Assembly (NCBI RefSeq): GCF_001426905.1
Contig: NZ_LMFQ01000021.1
Location: forward strand, 88,587 to 152,586
From: Caulobacter sp. Root1455
GTDB taxonomy: Bacteria; Pseudomonadota; Alphaproteobacteria; Caulobacterales; Caulobacteraceae
Length of the DNA: 64,000 nucleotides
Reading direction: 5' to 3'
Shown: positions 8,145 to 16,120 of the stretch, piece after piece
Numbering within the stretch: the stretch's first letter is position 1
How the letters are laid out: each line of letters opens with the position of its first letter
Made by a program: the position numbers and the translations under genes
The notes under the pieces: generated by a model
What the model saw: the letters and a program-made list of their open reading frames with translations, nothing else
Database searches by the model: none
What the model was told of the DNA's origin: nothing

Positions 8145-8192
8145 TCAGATTGTCACGGCCAGGAGGTGTCGGTTCAGGCGAGCGCTGGATCC
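8145..8192 (-). repeat. 3'-end coding motif, copy 2
   Basis: Read on the minus strand this gives GSSARLNRHLLAVTI followed by TGA. It matches copies 1 and 3 at Ala, Leu-Asn, His, Leu, Val and Ile. It lies just 3' of the OLD gene on the opposite strand. The frame continues upstream only to a stop close to the end of the GrlR-like gene, with no ATG, so it is not an intact gene. Confidence 0.5.
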
Positions 8193-8271
8193 CCAATCGT
8201 GCCGCTCAAGGCACGCGGAACTCTCGTTGATAATCACTCCTCCGCCCCTCAAAGGTGCGGAGGAGCCATGC

Positions 8272-8598
8272 TCAATCGGCAATGCGGGTCAGGGTCGCTG
8301 AGAATGAAACCCCGGGTGCTTGGGGCGAGGAACCCTGCATCGTTGCCTTGTCGCCTTCGCTAGTGCCTTTCAGATTGATCGAGGCCTTCGATACGCCGAA
8401 GACGGAGGCCATACTTGGCACGCTCGAATGGGCGTCCGTTTGAACCGATGCAGTGAACTGGCCGCCATCTTCTGCATAGGTGCCGACATAAAAGATCATT
8501 GAATCGCCGCCGTGCATCTTGCCGCCAGCGAGGTAGGCGACCCCAGCACCATCTCCGAGCGGGGTCTTAAACTGGACCTTATACAAGCCGTCGCGCAT
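8272..8598 (-). CDS. GrlR-like family protein
   Basis: 108 residues, beginning MRDGLYKVQFKTPLGDGAG, then GGKMHGGDSMIFYVGTY. This is the pattern of the GrlR family: a small beta-barrel with M-x-DG-x-Y-x-V-x-F at the start and G-G-D followed by a Y-x-G strand. GrlR of enteropathogens represses type III secretion by binding the activator GrlA, but most members are of unknown function and occur without secretion systems, as here. GGGAG precedes the ATG at 8598 at good spacing. The gene stands alone at the edge of the accessory island. A binding partner cannot be named from the sequence. Confidence 0.75.
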   Translation of the reverse strand: MRDGLYKVQFKTPLGDGAGVAYLAGGKMHGGDSMIFYVGTYAEDGGQFTASVQTDAHSSVPSMASVFGVSKASINLKGTSEGDKATMQGSSPQAPGVSFSATLTRIAD

Positions 8599-9191
8599 CG
8601 ATTATCTCCCGGCCATCGGCGGAACGCTTTAGCGCGAACTTCGCGATAGCTACACCTGAGCTAGTAGAGGCGCCGATTGGCGCGGAACGGAAGGCCTCGC
8701 GTCTGTTGGCCTGCCCGCTAGCACCTAAATCGCCACAGACAGCGTGTGTCGGTTCAGAAAGGCACCCGACCGCATGCGTAACCCCCGCATGCCTGCTGGC
8801 CCGATCCGCCTACCCTGGGCGCCGGAGCTTCGTCGCGGCTAAGGCGAACCTGCTCCGAACCGACCCAAGGCGTCTTCCGAAGAAGACACGGCGAACAAGC
8901 CTTCCCGCTCGTCCACCCCTGAAGGCCGCATCGGTCGCCGTACGTGCGCCCTCCCCATGCCTTCAGGTGGGATTAGTATGGAACGGGTTTGAACGCGCCA
9001 GCGGTGGTGACGCTGATTATTTTCAAGACTTTGAAATTGTTTATGTTTATTCTGGCGCTCACGGGGACGGACCTTCGCCGATCCCCAGCGCCAAGAACTC
9101 GCCGCCGTCTCCACGCGGCGACTTCATGGGATCGTCACGGGCCGCCGGATAGTCTTCACTGGGTCCCGACTCAGCCGATCCAGGGAAACAG
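8599..9191. other. Gene-free island boundary
   Basis: About 590 bases with no convincing gene; the frames found here are Arg/Pro-rich shadows. It contains the third copy of the 3'-end motif (8725-8772) and one short A/T-rich patch near 9016-9055. It separates the accessory island from the conserved small gene at 9192 and is where an island end could lie, although I see no attachment-site repeat. Confidence 0.4.
8725..8772 (-). repeat. 3'-end coding motif, copy 3
   Basis: Read on the minus strand this gives RSGAFLNRHTLSVAI followed by TAG. It matches copy 1 (6146-6193) over roughly 46 bases with only a handful of differences. The open frame extends about 22 further codons upstream, contains two Met codons and stops at 8839, so only a short remnant is present. 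Confidence 0.55.
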
Positions 9192-9362
9192 ATGAAGCCG
9201 CCGATCAAACGCCTGGCCGATCTCAAGCCGTCGCCCGCCCAGACCGGGGCCTACGCGCGACCCACGCCGATGGTCGCCAGGCGCAAGACCGCCAAGGTCC
9301 TGACGGACGCGGAACGCGCGGCCTTCCTGGCGTCCCGACCGGACCTCGCCTCGAAATCCTGA
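9192..9362 (+). CDS. Small basic hypothetical protein
   Basis: 56 residues, MKPPIKRLADLKPSPAQTGA to a C-terminus rich in Ala and Lys (TDAERAAFLASRPDLASKS). AGGGA lies 5 bases before the ATG at 9192, so translation is credible. Codon use is of the high-GC3 chromosomal type, unlike the island to the left. No membrane segment or known domain is visible. The stop codon lies one base from that of the convergent gene at 9364. Confidence 0.6.
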   Translation: MKPPIKRLADLKPSPAQTGAYARPTPMVARRKTAKVLTDAERAAFLASRPDLASKS

Positions 9363-9363
9363 G

Positions 9364-9714
9364 CTAGCGCGACGACGTCGTCACGGACAGGGCCGCGAGA
9401 TCGGCCTGCACCTTGGCCAGGTCCTTGTCCGAGATCGCGCCCCCGAACTTCGGCGCCAGCGCGCTGAGGTTCTCGCTCTTGAACTTGTCGTACATGGGAT
9501 GCTCGGTCAGCCCCGGAATATCCGCGTCGAGAACGGCCCGCGCCTTGGGTATGGCGACCAGGACCTCGATCGGTGTTTCGATCGTCAGCGCCGGCTTGGC
9601 CTGGGGCTCGGCGACCGGCGCCGGCGCCGGCGCCGGCGCGGACTGCGCCAACGCCGCGCCTCCGCCGACAAGAACCGCGATCGCAACGGCGGCGAGATGG
9701 CGAATGGAACGCAT
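9364..9714 (-). CDS. Small secreted protein, function unknown
   Basis: 116 residues from the ATG at 9714, which has GAGAGAGGAAG just upstream; the open frame extends further but without a better start. Residues 1-24 (MRSIRHLAAVAIAVLVGGGA then ALAQ) are a clean signal peptide. An Ala/Pro repeat (APAPAPAPVAEP) acts as a linker before a small helical domain containing PIEVLVAIPKARAVLDADIP and KFGGAISDKDLAKVQADLAA. It is probably periplasmic. I recognise no family. Confidence 0.7.
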   Translation of the reverse strand: MRSIRHLAAVAIAVLVGGGAALAQSAPAPAPAPVAEPQAKPALTIETPIEVLVAIPKARAVLDADIPGLTEHPMYDKFKSENLSALAPKFGGAISDKDLAKVQADLAALSVTTSSR

Positions 9715-10037
9715 GACTTCCTCTCTCAAGACGAGCCGCGTCGCGATCCGACGTCCATGACGTCGTTCGACGCGCGACCGCTCGATGAATCCCCATGCGC
9801 TCGAATTCGCCAAGCCGCGGGCGTTCAGCAAACGCCCGTCTCTCCGGAACTTGTTCGATTTCCGGGCGCCGCGCGATGAGGACGTCGGCATCATGAGCGA
9901 CGACCCAACGATCACCCGACGGCCGGCGGCGTGGGGTTCTTTCCAAGCCAACGCGGTCGCGGCTCCGCTCATGCCCGGTTCATCCGGAGTGGTCTCAAAC
10001 AAGCGTGACTACGGAAACACCCTTGGAAAGCCGACCC
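9715..10037. other. Divergent intergenic region
   Basis: About 320 bases between two divergent genes for secreted proteins. It should hold both promoters, but no -35/-10 pair, operator or RNA structure stands out. The frames present are Arg-rich shadows. Confidence 0.3.
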
Positions 10038-10481
10038 ATGACCTATCCGCCGATCGCCCTCGCCGCCGTCCTTTTGCTGAGCGCGAACGCCGCCCACGCC
10101 GCCCCTCGAGCCTGGGTGCGGGACGTCAGCACTGGCTGGAGCTGGGGCAAGCCGCTGACCGAAGACTTCTCGGCGACGCTGCGAGAGTCGGTCGATGAGC
10201 GTCTCGCCGTTTGCGCGGCGGGCAAGGATCTGCGGCTCGACATCAAGGTCGAGCGCCTCAACATCCGTCAGCCCCGCGACATGCGGCCGAACGCCGTCAA
10301 CTTCCTCGATGCCCAGGTCAAGGTTCGGCTCGCGAGCGACAAGAGCGTCGTCGATCTGCGGCGCCTGCACGTGGAAGCCGAGGACGATGGATTGCTGGCC
10401 GTCGTGCGCGATCCGGAAATCGTGCTGTCCGACGCGCTGGGCGATGCGATCTGCCGCGATCTGTTCCCAGGCGACGCCTAA
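10038..10481 (+). CDS. Putative periplasmic protein, function unknown
   Basis: 147 residues from the ATG at 10038, with GGAAAG 7 bases upstream; an in-frame ATG at 10005 is less likely because it would bury the signal peptide. MTYPPIALAAVLLLSANAAH-A is the signal sequence. The mature part contains charged strands (DLRLDIKVERLNI, AQVKVRLASDKSVVDL) and two Cys residues that could pair. It looks like a small beta-rich periplasmic protein. Its stop overlaps the hfsC stop tail to tail. A link to the holdfast genes is possible but unproven. Confidence 0.65.
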   Translation: MTYPPIALAAVLLLSANAAHAAPRAWVRDVSTGWSWGKPLTEDFSATLRESVDERLAVCAAGKDLRLDIKVERLNIRQPRDMRPNAVNFLDAQVKVRLASDKSVVDLRRLHVEAEDDGLLAVVRDPEIVLSDALGDAICRDLFPGDA

Positions 10482-11737
10482 GCCCTGACCTCGCGGTCCG
10501 GAAACGCCAGCTTGGCGGCGAAGGCGACGAACAGCACCCAGCGAAAGTCGTTGTAGATCAGGGCGATGCTCTCGGTCAGGGCGACCAGGCTGTAGACGAC
10601 CAGGAACGGGAAGGCGAGCAGCGCGCCCCGGTCGCGGAAGACCGCGATCACCGCCAGGGCCATGGCCTGCAGGTAGAACAGCCCCCAGGCGATCAGGCCC
10701 AGCAGGCCCAGGCCCAGCCACTGTTCCAGCCAGCTGTTGTGGGCGTGCTGGGCCTGGAAGCCGGCGTTCTTGCTGATCCAGGCGAACGGCCCCCAGCCGG
10801 ACTTGTCGCCCCACACCGCCTGGTAGCCGTAGCCCAGCCACGGCCGGTCCTCGATCTCGCGCATCACCGCCGCCCAGATCTTGGTGCGGCCGGTCAGGGT
10901 GGCGTCCTTGCCCAGGATCGCGAAGAACACATCCGAGGCGAACAGGATGAAGGCCCCCAGCAGCACGACGCCGGTGATCCCCGTCCAGGTGGCGGCCGCG
11001 CCGAGGACCGGGCCGCGCCGGGCGATCCAGACGAAGCCGATCGCCGCCACGCCCAGCATCAGCGACACCAGCGAGGTCTTGGAGGTCGACATCAGCACCA
11101 GCACCAGGGCCAGGCCCGCGAACGTCCACCACAGCCGGGCGCGCTGGGGGTTCAGCAGGGCCGCCGCCGACAGGATGCAGAAGCCGAACGCCATGTTGCC
11201 GCCCAGGCCGTTCTTCTCGCGCCACAGGCCGCGCCAGGCGCCGGGGAAGAGCTCGGTCATCACGCCGATGCTCGGCACGGCCAGGCACGCCACGAAGCTG
11301 GCGATGATCAGCACCGCGAACGCCGCGCCGACCACTTCGGCCAGCTGGGGCCAACGAAAGCGAGCCGCCAGGGCGATCCCGCCCAGGGTGGTGCAGACCA
11401 GGGCGAAGCCGCGCCGGGCGGTCTGGTCCGGATTGACCGACCAGAATATCGAGGCGGCGACCACCACCAGCAGGGCGATCAGGAAGGGCTGGCGGATCAG
11501 CACCCGAAAGGTCGAGCCGGGCCGCAAGGCGATCAGGGCGAAGCCGGCGGCGTAGGCCGGCAAGTAGCCGACCCGCAGCAGGGCCGAGCCGGCCTCGCTG
11601 GCGTTCTCGCCGACCAGCGGCAGCTCCCAGCCGCCGCTGTAGATCAGCAGGGCCACGACCGGCAGCGCCCACAGCGCCATCTGGACAAAGGTCAGCCGGG
11701 TCGGCGCGACGCCGGCCGCGCCGTAGGCCGGGGTCAC
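10478..11737 (-). CDS. hfsC: HfsC-like holdfast polysaccharide polymerase (Wzy/O-antigen ligase family)
   Basis: 419 residues with about 10-12 hydrophobic segments. The large loop before the late membrane helices carries AHNSWLEQWLGLGLLGLI, the H-N-x6-G-x-x-G pattern of the O-antigen ligase/Wzy_C domain. Such proteins join lipid-linked repeat units in the inner membrane. In C. crescentus HfsC acts with the redundant HfsI to polymerise holdfast. The start is GTG at 11737 with GAGGAAG upstream, 25 bases after the hfsB stop, so it is the last gene of hfsA-hfsB-hfsC. The symbol rests on family plus gene order. Confidence 0.82.
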   Translation of the reverse strand: MTPAYGAAGVAPTRLTFVQMALWALPVVALLIYSGGWELPLVGENASEAGSALLRVGYLPAYAAGFALIALRPGSTFRVLIRQPFLIALLVVVAASIFWSVNPDQTARRGFALVCTTLGGIALAARFRWPQLAEVVGAAFAVLIIASFVACLAVPSIGVMTELFPGAWRGLWREKNGLGGNMAFGFCILSAAALLNPQRARLWWTFAGLALVLVLMSTSKTSLVSLMLGVAAIGFVWIARRGPVLGAAATWTGITGVVLLGAFILFASDVFFAILGKDATLTGRTKIWAAVMREIEDRPWLGYGYQAVWGDKSGWGPFAWISKNAGFQAQHAHNSWLEQWLGLGLLGLIAWGLFYLQAMALAVIAVFRDRGALLAFPFLVVYSLVALTESIALIYNDFRWVLFVAFAAKLAFPDREVRA

Positions 11738-11762
11738 GGCCCCTTCCTCGACAGGAATGGCC

Positions 11763-12464
11763 TCAAGGGAGGATGGCTTTCAGGAACTTCGGCGGCTGGA
11801 CCGAGGCCTGATTGAAGAACACGCCCGCCGTGCGCCCGCCGGCCGAGGCCAGGGCGTCGCGCAACAGGCCCGGCGGCCGCACGTCGGGCTGCTGGGCGCT
11901 GACCACCAGCACCGTCTGGTCCATGTGCTGGGCCAGGGTCAGGGCGGCCTGGGAGCGGTCGGCCGAGGGGCTGTCGACGATGATGATCTCGGCATGGCGG
12001 CGCAGGGCGGACCAGTATTCGACCCCAGGCAGGATGTGCACCTTCTGGCGCCCGCGCAGGGCCTCGCGGTTGAAGCGGGTCACCCAGAAGCGCGGGCCGC
12101 CGACGCTGTGGGCCGTCAGGTACTTGGCGTCGGGCCACACCCCGCCGCCGGGCTTGGGGGCCGGCGGCTGGACGGTGAAGAAGGCCGAGCCGTCGGGCGA
12201 AGCCGGCGCCCCGCGGCCCAACTGGCCGTAGCGTTCCGGATCGGTGGCGATGGCCTGGTATTGCGGCGAGTCGACCAGATCCAGGTCGACCAGCCAGGTC
12301 TTGCGGCCGGCCCGCTTGGCGGCGAAGCGGGCGAATTCGCGGGCGGCCGTCGAGGTTCCTTCCCCCCGGCGCGCGGCGACGAACTGGATGACGTGCGCGC
12401 GGCCGGGCGCGGGGGTTCCCAAGGATCCCCACAGCTCCGCCATCTCGACGTTCAAATCCACCAT
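11763..12464 (-). CDS. hfsB: HfsB-like tyrosine-autokinase-type protein with altered Walker A
   Basis: About 233 residues from the ATG at 12464 (MVDLNVEMAEL); a GTG at 12545 would add 27. The fold is the BY-kinase/CpsD P-loop type: Walker A region AARRGEGTSTAARE, Walker A-prime TWLVDLDLVD and Walker B IIIVDSPSADRS. The Lys of GEGKST is replaced by Thr (GEGTST), which should weaken ATP use. No C-terminal tyrosine cluster is visible. It lies between the chain-length protein hfsA and the polymerase hfsC, the usual place for the cytoplasmic partner of a Wzc-like protein. A structural or regulatory role for HfsA is a reasonable inference. Confidence 0.8.
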   Translation of the reverse strand: MVDLNVEMAELWGSLGTPAPGRAHVIQFVAARRGEGTSTAAREFARFAAKRAGRKTWLVDLDLVDSPQYQAIATDPERYGQLGRGAPASPDGSAFFTVQPPAPKPGGGVWPDAKYLTAHSVGGPRFWVTRFNREALRGRQKVHILPGVEYWSALRRHAEIIIVDSPSADRSQAALTLAQHMDQTVLVVSAQQPDVRPPGLLRDALASAGGRTAGVFFNQASVQPPKFLKAILP

Positions 12465-12569
12465 TCGCCGAATCGCCGTGCGTTCTTGACCGTTTACCCT
12501 AATGCCCAAACGCCTTCGCGCGAAAGGCGACGAAAGCGCCCACACCGCGGCTCGGGAAGGGCGGGAGGG

Positions 12570-14069
12570 TCAGCGCTTGTAGTGGGCGGTGGCCAGGACC
12601 GGCAGGCCCAGGGTGCGCGAGGCCGAGGCCGGGGTCTGCAGGCCGGGGCGCAGCAGCATGCGCACCAGGCCCGCGCAGGCGGCGGTGAAGGCCGCGAACA
12701 GGAAGGCCAGCACGATGATCGGCTTCCTCAGGCTCTTGCCGGTCGAGGGGGCCACGGCGCGCTGGACGATGCGGATGTTGTCGCTGCCCTGGGCCGACAT
12801 CTGCCGCTGGGCCTGGTCCTGCTGTTCCTTGACCGTGAAGTCGCGGACGTTGGTCGACAGCACGTCGCGGTCGCGCGACAGCTGGTTGAAGGTCGGCTCC
12901 AGCTCGGACAGGCGCAGCAGGCGCTGGTTCACGTCCTGGACCTGCTGAGTGTAGGCGGCCAGGGATTGCCGAAGCGCGGCGACCTCGGCGGCGAGGTCGT
13001 TTCGGGTGGACTGCAGGGTCTGCCAGATCGGGTTGGGACCGCTGCGGCGCGCCCCATCGCCGTTGGTGCGGCCCGACGCCACGCCCTGCTCCAGCTGAGC
13101 GATCTGGGCCTCTATGTCGCGGACGGGCTGGGCGTCGGGGCGATAGCGGGCCAGCAGCCCTTCGCGATCCAGCTTCAACTGGGCCAGCTTGGCGGGGGCG
13201 GACATGTCGCTGTCGCGGTAAAGCACGGTGTCGGCCGGCGTCCTGGCCAGCTCGCCCTCGACCGAGGCCAGGCGGCCCATGCGGTCCTGCAGCTGCGCCT
13301 CGGTGGCGTATTTCTGCGACTCGGCCTGGGCCTGCAGTTGGGTCAGAGCCGCCTTCTGGGCGGCGAAGTCTCCGATGTCGTTGCCCGACAGGAAGGCCTG
13401 ATAGGCGGCGTCGTTCTGGGCCAGCTTCTGGGCGAACAGATCGCGCTGGCGCTCCAGCCCATTGTCGCTGGAGCCGATCAGCAGGCTGCGGCGATAGATC
13501 AGGTACTCCTCGAGCAAGGTGTTGAGCACCTTCTCGGCGATCTCGGGATCTTCGTTGGAATAGGCCAGGCGGATGATCGAATTGTCCGGGGCGGTCTCGA
13601 TCTTCAGGCTGCGGGCCACCGCGTCGCGGCCCTCGGCCATCAGCTTGCGCTTGCCCTCCGGCGAGGCGACGGCGTATTTCGCCGCGCTGCCCGGAAAGAC
13701 CTTGCCGAAGCCGACCTTGCGGATCACCCGGTCGCGCAGTTCGCCGCTGCCCAGGATCTCGGATTCCGACTGGATCACCTGATCGACATCGGGAACGGCG
13801 CCGCGGGCGGCGTCGCCGGCGCGGGGCTCGTAGACATATTCCTGGCCCAGGCGGACGAACAGGCTGGATTGGGCGGTGTAGGTCTTCTTCATCGTGGTGG
13901 CGAAGGCCAGGCCCAGCAGGAACAGGACCAGGAACACCCCCAGCATCAGCCAGCGCTCGCGCCACAGCAGGGTGACGAAGTCGGTCGGCGCATAGCGGGC
14001 GCGCGCCGCCCAGTCGCTACGCGACGGCGGGTCGTGCGGCACGCTGCTCCAGGCGCTGGTGGTTGACAT
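12570..14069 (-). CDS. hfsA: HfsA-like polysaccharide chain-length/export protein (Wzz/PCP family)
   Basis: 499 residues from the ATG at 14069 (MSTTSAW...), with GGA 5 bases upstream; the frame is open 10 codons further. One membrane helix lies near residues 40-60 (LMLGVFLVLFLLGLAFATT) and a second near 460-480 (IIVLAFLFAAFTAACAGLVR). Between them is a long coiled-coil periplasmic domain rich in Gln and Leu, ending in the GNVR-like region LEPTFNQLSRDRDVL. This layout is that of PCP-2/Wzc-type proteins, which set chain length and link the inner and outer membrane export steps. In Caulobacter HfsA is needed for holdfast. It heads the minus-strand operon and is divergent from hfsD. Confidence 0.85.
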   Translation of the reverse strand: MSTTSAWSSVPHDPPSRSDWAARARYAPTDFVTLLWRERWLMLGVFLVLFLLGLAFATTMKKTYTAQSSLFVRLGQEYVYEPRAGDAARGAVPDVDQVIQSESEILGSGELRDRVIRKVGFGKVFPGSAAKYAVASPEGKRKLMAEGRDAVARSLKIETAPDNSIIRLAYSNEDPEIAEKVLNTLLEEYLIYRRSLLIGSSDNGLERQRDLFAQKLAQNDAAYQAFLSGNDIGDFAAQKAALTQLQAQAESQKYATEAQLQDRMGRLASVEGELARTPADTVLYRDSDMSAPAKLAQLKLDREGLLARYRPDAQPVRDIEAQIAQLEQGVASGRTNGDGARRSGPNPIWQTLQSTRNDLAAEVAALRQSLAAYTQQVQDVNQRLLRLSELEPTFNQLSRDRDVLSTNVRDFTVKEQQDQAQRQMSAQGSDNIRIVQRAVAPSTGKSLRKPIIVLAFLFAAFTAACAGLVRMLLRPGLQTPASASRTLGLPVLATAHYKR

Positions 14070-14115
14070 AAGAATCCGACTGACAGTCCCCAGCCGCACC
14101 CTGACCGTGGGCGGC

Positions 14116-14130
14116 TTAAGGCTTCGTTAC
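14116..14130. promoter_or_regulatory. Candidate CtrA-binding site between hfsA and hfsD
   Basis: The sequence TTAA-ggcttcg-TTAC fits the Caulobacter CtrA consensus TTAA-N7-TTAA with one mismatch. It lies in the 84-base divergent promoter region, 24 bases before the hfsD start and 47 before that of hfsA. A second TTAA is at 14140-14143. Cell-cycle control of holdfast genes would make biological sense; binding is untested here. Confidence 0.45.
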
Positions 14131-14153
14131 CTATATCTGTTAAGACTTGCCGC

Positions 14154-14894
14154 ATGCACAGGCGCACCATCCTTTCGGCGGCTCTTGCCCTGCCCTTCGC
14201 GGCCCTCGGCCTGACCGCCTGCGGTCACGTGGATCGCGAACCGATCACGCCCGCGGCCCGTCCGACGGCCACTTTTTCCGATATCGGCTATGCAGACTGG
14301 TCGGATCAGGAGCCGGACTACCGGTTTTATCCGGGCGACGAAGTCGAAATCACCGTGCCCTCGGCGAGCGAATTGAACAAGTCCGTGGTGGTCCAACCGG
14401 ACGGCCGCGTCGCTTTGCCGCTGATCGCGCCGGTGATGGCCGCCGACCGCACGATCGCCGAACTGGAAAGCGCGATCACCCAGGCCTACTCGGCCCAGCT
14501 GCTGCGACCGCAGGCGCAGGTGTCCATCAAGGCGACGGCGCCGTTGAAGGTGTTCGTGGGCGGGGAGGTCGGCAATCCGGGCGTCTACGACATGGCCGGC
14601 GACGGCGACGCCCTGCGGGCCGTCATCCAGGCCGGCGGGTTCAAGACCTCGGCCAAGCGCACCTCGGTGGTGATCATTCGTCGCGGCCCGGGCGGTCGGG
14701 CCATGCTGCGCACCGCGGACCTGCTGACGGGGATGACCAACGGCCGGACGGACCTGGTGCCGCTTCGTCGGTTCGACGTGGTCTATGTGCCGCGCAGCGG
14801 GGTGTCCGAGGCGGGCCTGTTCATGCAGCAGTACTTCCGCGACCTGCTGCCGATCAGCTTCAGCTACGCGGTCAACGGCTTCAGCGGAAACTGA
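14154..14894 (+). CDS. hfsD: HfsD-like outer-membrane polysaccharide export lipoprotein (Wza family)
   Basis: 246 residues. An N-terminal lipoprotein signal ends LGLTAC, with Cys23 as the lipidation site. The Poly_export domain begins around residue 55 (DYRFYPGDEVEITV, VVQPDGRVALPLIAPV). A soluble-ligand-binding beta-grasp repeat follows near 130-215 (VFVGGEVGNPGVYDM). Wza-like proteins form the outer-membrane channel for polysaccharide. It is shorter than E. coli Wza, as I recall, and has no obvious C-terminal barrel helix beyond residues 225-246. It is divergent from hfsA-hfsB-hfsC and together they form the holdfast export machinery. Confidence 0.88.
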   Translation: MHRRTILSAALALPFAALGLTACGHVDREPITPAARPTATFSDIGYADWSDQEPDYRFYPGDEVEITVPSASELNKSVVVQPDGRVALPLIAPVMAADRTIAELESAITQAYSAQLLRPQAQVSIKATAPLKVFVGGEVGNPGVYDMAGDGDALRAVIQAGGFKTSAKRTSVVIIRRGPGGRAMLRTADLLTGMTNGRTDLVPLRRFDVVYVPRSGVSEAGLFMQQYFRDLLPISFSYAVNGFSGN

Positions 14895-14940
14895 AGCCTT
14901 TCACGCGGTCTAGAAAGGCGTGGGCTGAACCCGTCAGGAT

Positions 14941-15219
14941 TCAGCCGTGGGCCAGCCATTCGCGCGCCTGGCGCTGGGCTTCGGCGACATCCTCGCTGGC
15001 CATCTCCTGCGAGATTTCCTTGCGATAGACCTTGGCCTCGACCGAACCGCGCAGGGCGGCCAGGTTGAACAGCATGTGGGCCGACACGTAGTCCAGCGGC
15101 GCGCCGCCCTGGCCGGTCGAGTACAGCAGGCCCATGCGGAACAGCTCGTCGCCCGAGGTGTCGGTGGTCGGCAGCGGGATCCCGTGGATGGCGGCCGGCG
15201 GTTCGATACTCATCATCAT
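14941..15219 (-). CDS. Small SEL1-like repeat protein
   Basis: 92 residues. Three consecutive ATG codons (15219, 15216, 15213) are possible; GGGGAACTGAAGCC precedes the first. The core ELFRMGLLYSTGQGGAPLDY and ... AHMLFNLAALRGSVEA follows the SEL1 helix-turn-helix pattern (A/L-x3-LG-x2-Y-x-x-G-x-G-x-x-x-D-x3-A). One full repeat and a following charged helix (ISQEMASEDVAEAQRQAREWL) are visible. Such proteins bind other proteins; here the partner is unknown. Confidence 0.75.
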   Translation of the reverse strand: MMMSIEPPAAIHGIPLPTTDTSGDELFRMGLLYSTGQGGAPLDYVSAHMLFNLAALRGSVEAKVYRKEISQEMASEDVAEAQRQAREWLAHG

Positions 15220-15394
15220 GGCTTCAGTTCCCCTTCCCAACCCGCGTCGCCGTTCTGGCTCCGCTTGGCTGCGAGAACAGAAAAGTCCATCGCCACTGAA
15301 CATATAGTTAAAGGCGCTGACATCATGAATCTTACCCATGAATACATAAACCATTCACGGGTGTTACTGAGTGTAAACCACCGTATACAGCGTA

Positions 15395-16120
15395 TTAACG
15401 GGCGCGCTGACCGAACAGGACCTTTCGGGCCTCTTCCTGAGCTTTCCCAGGCGCTTGCAGCCCCTGGCGGCGCAGTTCCGCTCCCAGCTTGAAGCCCCGC
15501 TCGACGGCCTCGCGCGCCGCCATGCGCTCGAACCAGGCCTGCAGATGCGGGAATTCTTCCAGGATGATGCCCTGATTTTTCCACGGAACGACCCATCCCC
15601 AGCACGCGAAATCGGCGATGGACAATTGGCCGCAGATGAAATCCTTGCCGTTCAGCTGCTTGTTCAGCACGCCGTACAGCCGGTGGGTCTCGTTGGTGTA
15701 GCGGATGGCGCCATAGGCGATCTGTCGCTGATCGCTGACGATCGCCGCGGCGTACTGGCGGAAATGGTGGGTCTGGCCGGCCATGGGGCCGAGGCCGCCC
15801 ATCTGCCACATCAGCCACTGGTCGATGTCGACCCGCTCTCGCTCGTTGGCCCCATAGAACTTGCCGGTCTTGCGCCCCAGGTACTGCAGGATGGCGCCGG
15901 ACTCGAAGACCGAGATCGGCTGGCCGTCCGGACCGTCCGGATCGACGATGGCCGGCATGCGGTTGTTGGGGCTGATGGCCAGGAAGTCCGGTTTGAACTG
16001 TTCGCCCGCCCCGATGTTCACCGGGATCATCGTGTAGGGCAGCCCCATCTCCTCCAGGGCGACGGAGATCTTCCAGCCGTTCGGCGTTGGCCAGTAGTAC
16101 AGCTCGATCGGACGGCTCAT
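15395..16120 (-). CDS. Glutathione S-transferase, YfcG/YghU (Nu-class) type
   Basis: 241 residues. The thioredoxin-like N-terminal domain begins MSRPIELYYWPTPNGWKISV, with the Thr/Asn of PTPNGWK in the glutathione-activating position of Nu-class enzymes. NNRMPAIVD supplies the cis-Pro and FESGAILQYL the gamma-Glu-binding Glu-Ser pair. The C-terminal helical domain contains WLMWQMGGLGPMAGQTHHF, a hallmark of YfcG/YghU/Ure2-like proteins. These act mainly as glutathione-disulfide oxidoreductases in the cytoplasm. The gene is monocistronic. Confidence 0.85.
   Translation of the reverse strand: MSRPIELYYWPTPNGWKISVALEEMGLPYTMIPVNIGAGEQFKPDFLAISPNNRMPAIVDPDGPDGQPISVFESGAILQYLGRKTGKFYGANERERVDIDQWLMWQMGGLGPMAGQTHHFRQYAAAIVSDQRQIAYGAIRYTNETHRLYGVLNKQLNGKDFICGQLSIADFACWGWVVPWKNQGIILEEFPHLQAWFERMAAREAVERGFKLGAELRRQGLQAPGKAQEEARKVLFGQRAR

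Noticed and set aside
8989..9195. 68-codon plus-strand frame with a hydrophobic start
   Set aside because: Starts at TTG without a ribosome site, then becomes Arg/Pro-rich; the small gene at 9192 is better supported.
10211..11815. Long plus-strand frame of 534 codons opposite hfsC
   Set aside because: High-GC shadow frame rich in Gly, Arg and Gln; the opposite strand codes for a clear membrane protein.
11757..14066. 769-codon plus-strand frame opposite hfsA/hfsB
   Set aside because: Antisense shadow of two recognisable genes; repetitive Gly/Gln/Leu composition and no domain.
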